From Lepidodermella squamata (lineage: Eukaryota; Gastrotricha): a DNA stretch of 64,000 bases. Under the pieces are notes generated by a model that was not told the origin of the DNA, made no database searches, and saw only the letters and a list, made by a program, of their open reading frames with translations. The stretch spans positions 4,154,001 through 4,218,000 of the forward strand of contig JBLDXI010000001.1 of NCBI GenBank assembly GCA_047495785.1, read 5' to 3'. Each line of letters opens with the position of its first letter. Within the stretch, counting starts at the first letter, position 1. Position numbers and translations under genes: made by a program. Shown here piece after piece: positions 11,228 to 21,704 of this stretch.

Positions 11228-12354
11228 TTTATTGTGGAATCTGAAAAATTGTGGACTGAGCGATCCTAAAGCTGGGTCTCAGCTACTGTTCTCCTCGCCT
11301 GAGGGCGTCTTGACGTCGTTGTAGAGCTCTCGAGAGGGCGGCGCTTATCTCTTCTGCATACCGGAGAGCGTTCAATGACATTCATCATTATTATCAACGG
11401 GCTTTTATGCGTGAAACTCCGATCTATGAGCTATACATAGTCTTCATCTTCGTCCTGCTCATGCACTCGAGCACACGGCTACACATACTTTGACTTCGAG
11501 TTGCTAAAGCCACGTTTTTGTGTTAGTTATGCAAGATGCATATTATTGCACCACGTGATCGCGTGGAACGTGTGAATATGCATTCCTTAATAACTTTGTT
11601 GAATAAACGTGAGAAAGTAAGTGGCATAACTTTCTCTGAGAAAAAGAGAAAGAGTTGAAAGAGAAAGATAAGCTCGCGGGATCCCAACCCCTCCGAGATC
11701 AAGCCTTCCTATCGGGGGAATGCGGGAAAATGTTCTAGCCCAAGCGATGACGCGATCTGGTTCAGCCTGTTTCCGCCTCTTTCCTATTTCACTACTTTAT
11801 GGTCCACAAATTCCCGAAAAAAATCACTAGGTCGAGATTCCCTCGCATACTGGCCTTCCGGAATCTGGGAATACTGGGAAGCGGCCATGGATTGCTTGAT
11901 GATGGATTGCTTGGCCAGTTAATTGTCTTAAATAAGTTCTCTGATGAGTCTCCTGGGCGGGACGAAACATATAGTCATTAGTAGTATAGCAGGCTTTTAC
12001 GCAGGGTTTATAATTTGGAATTTGGAAAATCGCCATTGTATTCGAGGATGACAATATTTGATAGGTTTGTGCTAGCGGCAGTGAAAATAAATTGCGTATA
12101 AAGAAAAAAATGGGCAAAACAGCCTACCGTCCTCATTTACCGAAAGTTATCCTCAAGAATACCAAAATTCAGCTTGTAAGAAAAGCTTGTTTGTCCTTTT
12201 TTCCAGATGAAACGAACGAAAATGTACAATTTGGAAGGTAAGAAAAAAGGCGCAGGCACAGCACGAAAAGGCGCTTGTCCGGGACAGTGCGCCACTCATA
12301 ACACCGGACGGGCACATACCGAAATTATCACAAGGAGCGGAATTATCAGACCTA
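11228..12354. other. Upstream flank of the EGF/lectin gene; no gene seen
   Basis: Promoter-side flank of the minus-strand gene starting at 11227. An imperfect palindrome around 11525-11595 has matching GTTATGCAAGATGCATATT and AATATGCATTCCTTAATAAC. No open frame looks protein-like. Confidence 0.4.
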
Positions 12355-13601
12355 CCGTATTTTATCGAATAGTATCCAGCCTCAAATAATAGCCCCCTCG
12401 AATAATAGCCACAAAAATGCATCCAATTATTGGGTCCAAAGTCCAAAGGCTAATAATAGCCCACCTCGAATAATAGCCACCAGTGCCGGATTTTCCCAGT
12501 TGGAAATTCCTCGGGGCCCTAGGCAATCTCCATCATCGGGGGCCCCTATACATTTGGTTGTTAAAATTGAATGACTAGATTTGCCACCTGAGAGCTGGGC
12601 CAAATTGGACAACTTTCGCAGGTTTGTAATTGAAAAAATTTGCCGCGGCTTTGGTGGAGATTACATGCAATTTGAACCAATTAATTCGAGCGAAGCGTGC
12701 GAATTTCGCGATATTTTCAATAAAAATTTCCCCCAAACCCTCTTAAAAATGACCAAAATTTTCCCCAGTCTTGAAATTTATCTGTCAACTTTAAAATTTC
12801 GGTTTTCACACTGGTAAACATGCAGGAAAATATATTTAACTCTTATATCAACAGTAACATACCTATGTATCGCTAAATTCAGGGCTTGATTCAGTCATTT
12901 TATAATGCAATGCTTTCTGTACACAATACTGCCCAGATTTGTAAGGTTTGGTCGGAGAGTTTGAGCCGAACTGAAGAAAGTAGACAAGTGCGAGCGAAGC
13001 GAGCAAATTTTTTGAAAATTGTGGTCCAAAAGCTCTGTCCAAAGGCTGAAAAATTAAATCGTTTCACAAATCATGAGGGCCCCCCTTGTGGAATTTTCCA
13101 ACTAGATTCAGAAAACGTGGGGCCCTTGGGGCATAAGGGTCCCCCCTTTGGATTTTTCTCGAAGGGCCCAAAAATTGCGGGGCCCTAAGGCAATTGCCTT
13201 GTTTGCCTAATGGAAAATCCGGCACTGATAGCCACATTTCATATAGTGATAACAATAGTTCTAGTATGATCAGCTCATGTAGAAAGAATGGGGGAGGTGG
13301 CTAGCGTGCCTCAAGAATATTGAGACGTAGAGAAGAGAAAGTGCGACAACGAGGCAGGTAACTACAGTGCATTAAAGCTTAATTACAGCGGCACAAGCTA
13401 AAATTCAAGCTAAAAATTCAAGCTAAAAATATTCAAGCTAAAAATGACCAAAAATGTCTGCTGAAGTGATGATTTGACGTTTTAGGATAAATAATAGCCT
13501 GCCTTGAATAAAAGCCCCCTCGAATAATAGCCCGATTTTTTTCGCAACTTTTCGAGTTCGGAAAAAAATAATATCCCAGGATACTATTCGATAAAATACG
13601 G
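12355..13601. mobile_element. TA-flanked terminal-inverted-repeat element, non-autonomous
   Basis: The ends read CCGTATTTTATCGAATAGTA and its complement TACTATTCGATAAAATACGG, each next to a TA dinucleotide (12353-12354 and 13602-13603), as expected for TA target duplication. Inside both ends, CCCCTCGAATAATAGCC recurs. No transposase is present. A second element is nested at 12481-13227, so the original element was about 500 bp. The TA target suggests the Tc1/mariner superfamily, but this rests on the target site only. Confidence 0.8.
12481..13227. mobile_element. hAT-like non-autonomous element nested in the TA-flanked element
   Basis: The ends are CAGTGCCGGATTTTCC and its exact complement GGAAAATCCGGCACTG. 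The flanks are identical 8-bp copies, ATAGCCAC (12473-12480 and 13228-13235), the hAT hallmark. The subterminal GGGGCCCTAGGCA and GGGGCCCTAAGGCA blocks also point inward. There is no transposase frame; the open frames inside are short. Confidence 0.88.
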
Positions 13602-13603
13602 TA

Positions 13604-14290
13604 TTTCCTCCATGCTGGATTGTTGGATTTTGTCATGAGAAGCGATAAGCAATTTGGCGTCACTATGAGAATCGAAGAGTGCCGGCCCTCAATAGCTGAG
13701 GCGGGTTTGACCTCAATAAATTCGTACTGTAGGTGAGTCGTAGTTTTATTTATATAGGCCCTCCGCCGACCGGTGCTAGTGGCACAGAATGGTTGTCATC
13801 AGAGCATGAACATATAATGCCCCCATGCTATCTAGGGCTCGTAGCATTAATAAATTGAACATTGTCATAGGTCATAGGCAGTTCATATTTTCGAGTTTTA
13901 TGTTGAAAATAGGATGTTGGAATAAAAGGCCATGCTTTTTATCCACTACGCCATCAGTGTGAAGAAATCTGCCGGGGAAATATTTACACCCAACACCCAT
14001 ATTGTTTTCAATCGGATCCTCTAATAGAAACTCTTAATTGCCATGAATTGGTGGCGTAGTGTATAAAATGTAGTGGATCGCAGAAAAAAATAGCCGATTA
14101 ACAATGAGGCTTATTTTCGAAGCTGTCTTTACGCAATAAAGTCGACTTTAGCTAAAGTTAGCTGATTTCAGCTGGTGTATATGATAGACATAGAGCTAGC
14201 TTTATCCAAAACGCGATTTTCGAACATAAAGCTGACTTTATTTGTGAAAAGTCGTCTTTATGTATTGTGTATTTTAATGTAATGGATTGA
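13604..14290. other. Repeat-derived spacer
   Basis: No gene. TGGCGTAGTGGATAA (minus strand, near 13955) and TGGCGTAGTGTATAA (plus strand, near 14050) face each other and resemble a tRNA A-box. No B-box follows, so no tRNA is called. Around 14110-14265, AAAGTCGACTTTAGC-type repeats begin. Confidence 0.4.
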
Positions 14291-15021
14291 ATGTATTGTG
14301 ACACCACGCTTTCGCAATTGGCCCCAACAAAGCTGAAAAAACTTCAAAGGCGCCAGGACCAGGCTGTTCGAATCATATGCCGCGCTCCAGCGAACGCCGA
14401 CCCGAAACCGCTGCGACAAAGTCTCCGTTGGCTTGATTTGGACGGAAAGCGCAAGGTTCACTTGGCCACTTTGATATGGCGATGCATGAATGGAGAAGCT
14501 CCGGATGCCCTGACTGCCCTCTTCAATGCACGAGAACCAACGGCTCCTACTCGAAAACTAGCAGCCTTAAATGGTCTGACCAACATCCTAAAAACCACCC
14601 AAAACAAAATCGAAAACAATGGAACGTTGCCTACCGTACTATGGGGCAGTCTTCTGGAACAGCCTTCCAGACGAGATCCGAGCAGCATCCACCGCCGACC
14701 AGTGCAGGCAGTTGGTCTACGAACATCTCATCTAACAACAAAGCAAAACCACTGCCGAGCCTGCTACCGAGTTCCCCACTAAACCTACTATCGAAAAGTG
14801 AAATCGCCTTTTATATATTTTTATATCTATTGATGAAACCGTCTCATGTTGTTGCCGTGATTTTTTTCATGCATACTTTCGTCCTATTTGTTTTCTATCT
14901 GTCCAAAAACACGCCTCCTTGTTGTATAGTTTTGCAATTCACCTAATCACTACTTTCTTTTTACAGCTGAGCTTTCCAACACACTATGGATGAATGGCTC
15001 ATAAATAAATAAAATAAATAA
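14291..15021 (+). mobile_element. 3' fragment of a non-LTR retrotransposon (LINE), broken
   Basis: A frame from 14291 has the typical C-terminal tail of LINE reverse transcriptases: KLQRRQDQAVRIICRAP, then LRWLDLDGKRKVHL and a Cys-Met-Asn-Gly-Glu-Ala-Pro run. After a frameshift, the FWNSLPDEIRAAST signature continues in another frame up to a stop near 14735. The unit ends in an (AAATA)-type tail at about 15002-15021. The 5' part, including the catalytic core, is missing. A CR1/Jockey-type origin is likely; I cannot be more exact. Confidence 0.75.
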
Positions 15022-15380
15022 ATTATCCTGCATATAGAAATGTACTTAGAGTCGAGAAAGACGACCATCCTCGCCTTTATCGCCTTAAAGTCGGCTTTAT
15101 CGGTATATTTTTGTTCGCAAACGAGTGATTTGACCCCGAAAGTTCTTCTTCGTCGTCGTTTTTTATTATTTATCAGAATAAAAATGCTGGCAAAAAGTAG
15201 GTCATGGTCATGGCTAATGATGAGCGATTTATGATACCGCCATTCATTAATTTCTACGAAATATCATGGCAAAGATGGCTTTACGCAATAAAGTCGACTT
15301 CAGCAAAAGACGGCTTCGAAAATGCTACATAGCAGTATAACAGTAAGTATAGTCAGTATAGGAAAGTAGTATTTCAACTA
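15022..15380. repeat. AAAGTCGRCTTTA-type dispersed repeat flank
   Basis: GCTTTACGCAATAAAGTCGA near 15276 matches TCTTTACGCAATAAAGTCGA near 14129, so the LINE tail at 14291-15021 lies between two related repeat blocks. No gene is seen. Confidence 0.5.
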
Positions 15381-16247
15381 CTAATAGCCGTAATAGTCCG
15401 ATTCTTTAGGAGTGGTGGTGGCACTTCTCGGCCGAGTGGTTGAAGTTAGATTCGAACTGACCGTAAAGTTACTGATGGATATACCGGCAAGGGGGCATTC
15501 ATTCGGATAGTATCCCTCGATGGCACTCAGAGAACGTCTAATCGACCATTCAATAGCTTCATGATGCGCATTTGCAATTGATGTCTCAGAACATTCCGCA
15601 TGAACGGACCGAAGAATCCTAACAATGGCATCAGACGTTGAATTGCAGTCATCAGGATTAAACACCTCGGCAGAAAGAACTCGAAGAAGCTCAGCAACGA
15701 ATGACTTCAATTCAGGTTTAGTCACGGCTGCGACTAAACATTCACGGTCGTTTTCCATAGAATTCAGAACAATCTTCGACGTGCAGAAGTCATCCGCCAG
15801 GCTCATTATCTTTCTGAGGAACTCACTTTCAATAGCGGGTATGTCTTGGAATCGCCTAAAGGCTGCTGTGGCCCTCTGGAGCAATACAGGGCAGTTCCAC
15901 CAATTTAGCGACCCCGTGTGGTGGCGGGCGCAGTATTGAGAAATTTTCACGATCTGGCAAAGCCAATGAACTGATTGCAACCTGTAGGATATCAAACGTT
16001 CTGTTGCATAGTTTAAAGGACTCGTGGTCTGAAAAATAGTAAAGCCGTGGGAAAACTATGGCTAACAATTTAGATGAGTTACTTGAAGAATTCGGAATTT
16101 TTTGACGATATCGGGTTCAAAAAAGTCGTTTAAGCAAATGTCAATACGAACATTGTCATCGCACTGGGTTACTGCTGCTTGATCTTGGCAGTTGGCGTAT
16201 AACACTGCTAAGAGGCATGTCAAAACTAACACATCAAATCTAAACAT
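15381..16247 (-). CDS. Secreted Cys-rich protein of the WWxCPxLL family, member 1 (270 aa)
   Basis: Two exons: 16083-16247 (55 codons with a signal peptide beginning MFRFDVLVLTCLLAVLYANC) and 15381-16028. The first-exon ORF extends upstream, but this ATG is preferred because it starts the signal peptide and matches the paralogue at 32444-33506. The family core NWWNCPVLLQRAT is present. The C-terminus stops at SDYYGY, about a dozen residues before the terminal Cys motif of the paralogues, and the Thr-rich linker is nearly gone. It lies 16 kb from the other four members, flanked by repeats. Function is unknown; the family is not one I recognise. The shortened end may reduce function. Confidence 0.75.
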
Positions 16248-16368
16248 GCTTTTCGACGTGTTAATGAAGTGAGCGAAAGGTTGAATGGATGCATGCAATT
16301 ACACGCCGCATATCTTAAATCATGCCATCATCAAGGAAATTACATTAATGAAAGAGCAAATTTGCCAG

Positions 16369-16770
16369 GATCTAGAACATTCGACCAGTATGATCTCGAA
16401 TGTTCGATTGATCTGGAAATGTTTTAGATCCTGAAAAAATTATTTCGAGTTTACAAAAGAGACCATTTAAGGTGGAAGTTTCAAAGTTTCTGAAGCAAGA
16501 GAGCAGACTATAGCGTGCCAGTGGCCATGCTCAAGGTGAAATCGACTCTGAGGAAACAAGGATTTCTTTGGAGTGTTCGTTAGTCTGCTCTCTTCCTCAG
16601 AGTCGGTTTCACCTTGAGCATGGCCACTGGCACGCTATAGTCTGCTCTCCTGCTTCAGAAACTTTGAAACTTCCACCTTAAATGGTCTCTTTTGTAAACT
16701 CGAAATAATTTTGTCAGGATCTAGAACATTTGACCTTCCAGTAATATCTCGAATGTTCGATTGATCTGGA
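16369..16770. repeat. Long foldback with flanking direct repeats
   Basis: Arms of roughly 125 bp (from about 16430 and to about 16720) are near-perfect reverse complements. For example, GCGTGCCAGTGGCCATGCTC pairs with GAGCATGGCCACTGGCACGC. The arms surround a short core at about 16555-16580. Both sides carry a similar 50-bp direct repeat beginning GGATCTAGAACATT and ending TCGATTGATCTGGA. It may be a foldback transposon. Confidence 0.8.
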
Positions 16771-17040
16771 ATATAGAGAATAGAGTTATCGTGTATGGAA
16801 CGGAGCGGAAACAACAAGCTATTTGCCAAGTATTGCCTTTTATTATTATTGAGAATATTTAATAACCTTCGATTACCCGAACTATCTCAAAGGTGTGAGT
16901 CGAGAATTGAGTATTTGCCTAACAGGCCATTTTTTAGCGAACAGGCTGATGGTAATAGCGTCCGGTGGACATATAGGTATTACATATTTTATAATTAAGT
17001 AATTAAAAGTTATTTGCAAACATAATCAGAAAAATATTGA

Positions 17041-19018
17041 CTCGAGTTTCGAATTAGACACCAACGTAGAAGAGATCAAGGCAGCAGCTGCTGGAATTGC
17101 CCTTGACACGTCTCATGGACCGGACAGAACACTCATGAGAGTTATTCATGCAGAGGGTTGCCTTGATGTACTCGTCTTGATTTACAATTTCATGTTGAAA
17201 CGCCGATTTCTTCCGAGCTGCGGATTGCGAGAACTGTGCTTTTTGATAAATCAGGCGACCTCAATGACCCGAACAACTGGCGCCCAATAACAATAACATA
17301 CCTCGTGAGGCGTGTGTTCGAACGAATGCTGGACCGCCGGCTTAGAGAGTACGTATGCTTCTCATCGAATCAGCGTGGATTCACTTCGTGCCCAGGCACC
17401 CATATAAATGCTTCGATTGTCTCTGGGTGTCTTAGAAAAGCCAAAGCAGACAAATCTACTTGCGTTGTGACCTTCTTGGATTTAGCCAAAGCCTTCGATA
17501 ACGTTGGTTTCGAACATATACGGAAAACATTGGAATATCTGCCCATCCCGAGTGACCTTCGCTTTATGCTAATGGAGCTAGTAATTAATAACTCTACACA
17601 AATTGAAGCAAATGGCCCTAAAACTTCTCTAATCTCGTTTGAACGCGGAGTTATGCAAGGTTCACCTATCTCACATACTCTATTTAATCTTTGCATTGAT
17701 TTCGTTCTACGTGAGCTATCTGAGCGGGAAGTAGCAGAAGAGTATGGTTTCAAACTCTCCTCAGATCTTCCGAATGTTTCTGTTCTTGGTTTCGCTGACG
17801 ACACTACGCCTGTCGGGAACAGCCGCGAATCAGCTGCCACGCTTGTCGAAATTGCAAGAAACCTATTTGCACAGATTGGACTCGAAGTAAATGTGAAGAA
17901 ATGCGTGGCAATTATTGTCGAAAATGGAAAGCTTAATCCTGAACCCTTGGTTTTGAACAGCGGTGATTTGATTCCGGCTATCAAAGAGGATGAATCCATT
18001 AGATACTTAGGAGTAACCTTTAACGACGAGATTATTTTCGATGAAGGAGCTGTCATTTCAGAATTGAAGGAACAATTGGAACTACTCGCGAAATCGAATG
18101 TTTTGCTTGCGGACCAAAAACTAACAATTCTAACGCAATTTATCTGGCCAAAGCTTATCTATCCCTTTCAAACGGCCCCAGTCAAAGCTATAAGGAAAAC
18201 CTTCCTTGATTCCGTTGATGTGATCCTACGAAGTGTTGTTAAAGAATTCATTGGTCTTCCTACCAGTACGCCATCGAGCTCCTTATACGCACCGCGAAAA
18301 CACCGTGGTCTTGGTCTACCAAAAGCATCTTGGGAAGCGTATTTACAAATATATAACATCTGCAGGAAGCTTCTCATCCATGGCGAACCGCTTGTGACGG
18401 CTTGTAGGGACCTGGAAGGTGAAATGGAGGAATGCCTTGCCAAAATTGATATCGACTCGGACGAAAACCTCGAATTCAATCTTGAAGAAGAGTTGGATGA
18501 AAATGATGGACATGAGGCAGAGAAGAACCTTCCGCCACACGTAAAAGCTATACGCAGCAATTTGAGAGAACGAGAATTCCAATTTTGGTGCAGCCTGGAA
18601 CAGAAAGGAAAAGGAGTGTCTCAGTTTAAATGTGTGCCTAAAACAAACAACTGGGTTCTGCGAAGGAATGGCTTGAGTGTAGCAGAATGGACAATGGCAA
18701 TTAAGATGTCAACGAATACGGCTCCGGTGAGAGGTGTGCCAGGTGTCAGTCAGGACGGTACCCAGTGTCGCCGATGCGGCGCTGAGATTGAAACCCTTCC
18801 CCACGTCCTCGGCGCTTGCCCCTTCAACTCGTTGGCCTCTACATTGGCGCCCGTGGCTCACTGACATAAGAAGCGGCAAAACTACTTCAGGATTACGGCA
18901 TCAGCAGCAGCAAATCAGTGGAAATCGCCCTTCAAGTTCTAAAAGATGGATTAGAATCCTGAATCATCATCTATACGCTAACAATCAATCCAACCATTAA
19001 TCAAAATATTATAAACTA
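17041..19018 (+). mobile_element. R2-like non-LTR retrotransposon, truncated and frameshifted
   Basis: Reverse transcriptase motifs are clear in the 17236-18864 frame: TFLDLAKAFD (motif A), RGVMQGSPISHTLFN (motif B) and LGFADD (catalytic motif C). A C-terminal Cys-His zinc knuckle follows (CRRCG, then HVLGAC). The 5' coding part begins in another frame at about 17041, and a one-base shift near 17228 joins them. After the knuckle a stop occurs; the restriction-like endonuclease domain expected there is missing, while a short C-terminal tail (GISSSKSVEIALQVLKDGLE) sits in another frame near 18898-18962. The N-terminal DNA-binding region is absent. This copy cannot be active. Confidence 0.82.
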
Positions 19019-19397
19019 AAACTAAAATTGAGAAATATATACCACTGCGTCTTAAAGGCATTGTTATTATTGTTAATAACACAGTACAACCAAATAAAAT
19101 GGTTTCTCTCTCTCTAGCAGACACAGCCAAATGTAACTTGAGACTCCACGAGCCGACGAATGAAACTCGATTCACAGCCCTCATCAGCCCGTATCAAACA
19201 TGTAATTAACCTGACTCTCTTTTTTAGTATCAGCAGTTGTTTCATGATTCTCTTGTGGACGCCATTATCGATTTTGGCAAAACATCTTCCTTGAGAACGT
19301 GCCTTTTTCATGATGCTTAGCTAATTAGGGCTTGTCAGGTTAGTTATATTTGTAGGCCAAGTTTGAGGTTTTTGACCATCTCAGTTCACTTCACAAA
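19019..19397. other. Upstream region of receptor gene A
   Basis: 379 bp between the retroelement and the start codon. AT-rich with a GTTATATTTG stretch about 60 bp before the ATG, a weak TATA candidate. Nothing else is recognised. Confidence 0.35.
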
Positions 19398-21701
19398 ATG
19401 AAAATGTTTCAACAAGTAATTTTTCTTCTATTGCTGATTGGGTCTGCTCACTGTAAGAGGTATCACCTGAAGCAGCTCATTCTTTACCCCAGAACACCCA
19501 ATCCCCAATCAAATGCATCGGAATGTCTAATAAGTTCTCAACTTGCGTTCGACAGAGCTAACCAGCAGTCATCGATTCTACCAGACTACCATTTGGTACC
19601 TGAATATCGCGATGAAGGGCCTGGGGGATTTTTCGTTCCTCGCACAGTCATCGACTTCTATCGAAACGGTTTCAACGAAACATTCCTCTCACCCATAGCT
19701 GGGCTGGGTTTTATCTCAGGAGGATGCAAAGCTGCTGGTTCTTTCCTGCAACACATCAATATTGTCGGAGTATCATTGAAATGTACGGCGCCTATTCTGC
19801 TAGACAGAAACAAGTTCCCGAATTTGTATCTTACTCAAGCTACGACTGTCATGAACGTATTTTCCTACCTGAACGTTGCCAAGGAATTGGGGAGATGGAA
19901 CAGGATTGCTATTCTTTTCTTTCTTGGCAATCCTACGGATTATCTCTCTGCAGATCTTACCTACCAAGCTGCAATTAAGCAGAATATCTCGGTTGCGTGG
20001 TACCACGGGGTCTCGGATTTGAATGATCCATCTCAGCTGGAGCCTTTGATAACAAGCGACGTCCGTGTCATCATTTTGTGGATTACAAGCGTCCCTGTCG
20101 TTCAACAGTTCTTTTGCCATACTTTCAGAATGGGAATCAAAGGGAGTCGCTACAATTTTATTCACCAAGTCGAAGTAGCTACATCAAACTTACCCGCAGA
20201 ATTGTGGCCAGGTTGCAGCCGATCAATGATAGTAGAACAATCGAAGCAGGTCATATTAGGCCTAAATTTACCGATACCTCTGACAACATCCCAGGAAATG
20301 ATGGATTTCGAGAAGGACTATGACCTGATGAGTGGAAAGCTGCGGGGTGCTTACTATAACTTCAGATTCCAATGTTACGATGCTACCATGGCAATCATCA
20401 ACGCGCTAGATGCAACCGAAAGACAACTTCGAAAGATTGAACTAAGCTTGAAAGACTATTCAACCCATCCAGAGGTTATTTCCAAAGTAGCCAACTCATC
20501 AGTTCTTGACGTTGATTTCCAAGCTCTGAGAACTGGACGATTCAGGTACAACAAGGTGTCTGGTCAACTGGCGACTGATTATCTTGCTATTGGCCGATCA
20601 ATGTCTGACGAAATACCTGTTTCTGCAATGGCGCTTGTGTCTCAAATCGACAATACTACCGGGAACTATAACCAAGATTATCAGCTGGTAAAAACAGGCA
20701 TTGACTTCATTTGGAACACCAATGACAACCAACCCCCAAACGACAGAGCCGCTTTAAGGGTCGTTAAGGATGACATTTCTGTTGATGCGCTCATTACCAT
20801 AGCTACTTGGTCCATTATTTCCATAATTGGTCAGATAGCTATTACAGCAGGGTTACTCATTAAAAGAAAGGAGCCATCAATTAAGGAGCCATATCTGAAG
20901 ATATTAGGCTGTGTTGGATCTATCATCACTCAAATCGCTGCGGTATTGCTCGTTTTTCCTGATTTCTGGATCAATAACTTCGACTCGGTAGGAAATGCAA
21001 GAGTTTGGCTTGTACAAATGGGCGTATCAGTTGTCAATGCTTGTCTGATCTCACGGCCATTTATGTACAAAGCTCCGGCCATCGGCAGAGTTTCTACGGC
21101 GAGAAATGCATCGTTACGAAGATCAACAGTAATCGATCCTGCCATCAAAGCTCAAGGGCAAAAGAAAAAAGTTGTGTCACTGATATTCGTTTTCTTGGCT
21201 ATGAATTCAGCTTTGCTTGCTTTTCTAATAACGCACGCAAAAATGACTGGCGAGGATCACTGTTCAGAGTTTCAATGGCCTGAACCCGATTCAGGAGTAA
21301 GAATTTACAACTATGATGAAGATTCCGTATCCTTCTGGCGCTATCGGCAATGCGCTGTTGTATCAACCAAACTTTACATAATCTTACTGCTTCATTCTCT
21401 TTTTCTGATCATGGGCCTTTGGAAAACATTTTCCATCCGCCAGCTGGGTAAAATGGGCCTTTGTCCCGAGTTCAACTTGATCGCGATCGGACTTGTGAAT
21501 TCTCTTGCTCTTTTAGCAGCTGGTGCAGTCATCAGTATCATCGTTTCCCAGAATGCAAATCCGAGCACTGTGAACAAGGATGTAAAAGTTTTCCTGGCAT
21601 TTCTTTTGCTTGTCTTCACCAGTTCAAGTTCAGTTTTGTGGGCGCTACCATTCTTTATGAAACGGGACATCCCTATCATGGATTTTAAAGGACTTCAATA
21701 G
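19398..21701 (+). CDS. GABA-B-like family C GPCR, receptor A (767 aa, intronless)
   Basis: A single open frame. A signal peptide (residues 1-19) is followed by a Venus-flytrap ligand domain (about 20-455), with family features such as GGCKAAGSFL, VGVSLKCTAP and RNKFPNLYLTQATT. Seven membrane segments lie between about residues 462 and 750. The loop before TM6 reads RQLGKMGLCPEFN, shared with receptors B and C. By family knowledge this is a plasma-membrane G-protein-coupled receptor for an amino-acid-like or other small ligand; the ligand cannot be read from the sequence. It lacks a long cytoplasmic coiled-coil tail like those that pair vertebrate GABA-B subunits. It is adjacent to and clearly paralogous with receptor B. 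The GABA-B assignment is from fold and motifs, not a search. Confidence 0.8.
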   Translation: MKMFQQVIFLLLLIGSAHCKRYHLKQLILYPRTPNPQSNASECLISSQLAFDRANQQSSILPDYHLVPEYRDEGPGGFFVPRTVIDFYRNGFNETFLSPIAGLGFISGGCKAAGSFLQHINIVGVSLKCTAPILLDRNKFPNLYLTQATTVMNVFSYLNVAKELGRWNRIAILFFLGNPTDYLSADLTYQAAIKQNISVAWYHGVSDLNDPSQLEPLITSDVRVIILWITSVPVVQQFFCHTFRMGIKGSRYNFIHQVEVATSNLPAELWPGCSRSMIVEQSKQVILGLNLPIPLTTSQEMMDFEKDYDLMSGKLRGAYYNFRFQCYDATMAIINALDATERQLRKIELSLKDYSTHPEVISKVANSSVLDVDFQALRTGRFRYNKVSGQLATDYLAIGRSMSDEIPVSAMALVSQIDNTTGNYNQDYQLVKTGIDFIWNTNDNQPPNDRAALRVVKDDISVDALITIATWSIISIIGQIAITAGLLIKRKEPSIKEPYLKILGCVGSIITQIAAVLLVFPDFWINNFDSVGNARVWLVQMGVSVVNACLISRPFMYKAPAIGRVSTARNASLRRSTVIDPAIKAQGQKKKVVSLIFVFLAMNSALLAFLITHAKMTGEDHCSEFQWPEPDSGVRIYNYDEDSVSFWRYRQCAVVSTKLYIILLLHSLFLIMGLWKTFSIRQLGKMGLCPEFNLIAIGLVNSLALLAAGAVISIIVSQNANPSTVNKDVKVFLAFLLLVFTSSSSVLWALPFFMKRDIPIMDFKGLQ

Positions 21702-21704
21702 CTG

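Noticed and set aside
13940-14070. tRNA-like A-box sequences (TGGCGTAGTGGATAA)
   Set aside because: No B-box or cloverleaf follows on either strand; at most a decayed SINE fragment.
17370-18056. 228-codon minus-strand frame
   Set aside because: Antisense shadow of the R2-like reverse transcriptase; Ser-rich with no family features.
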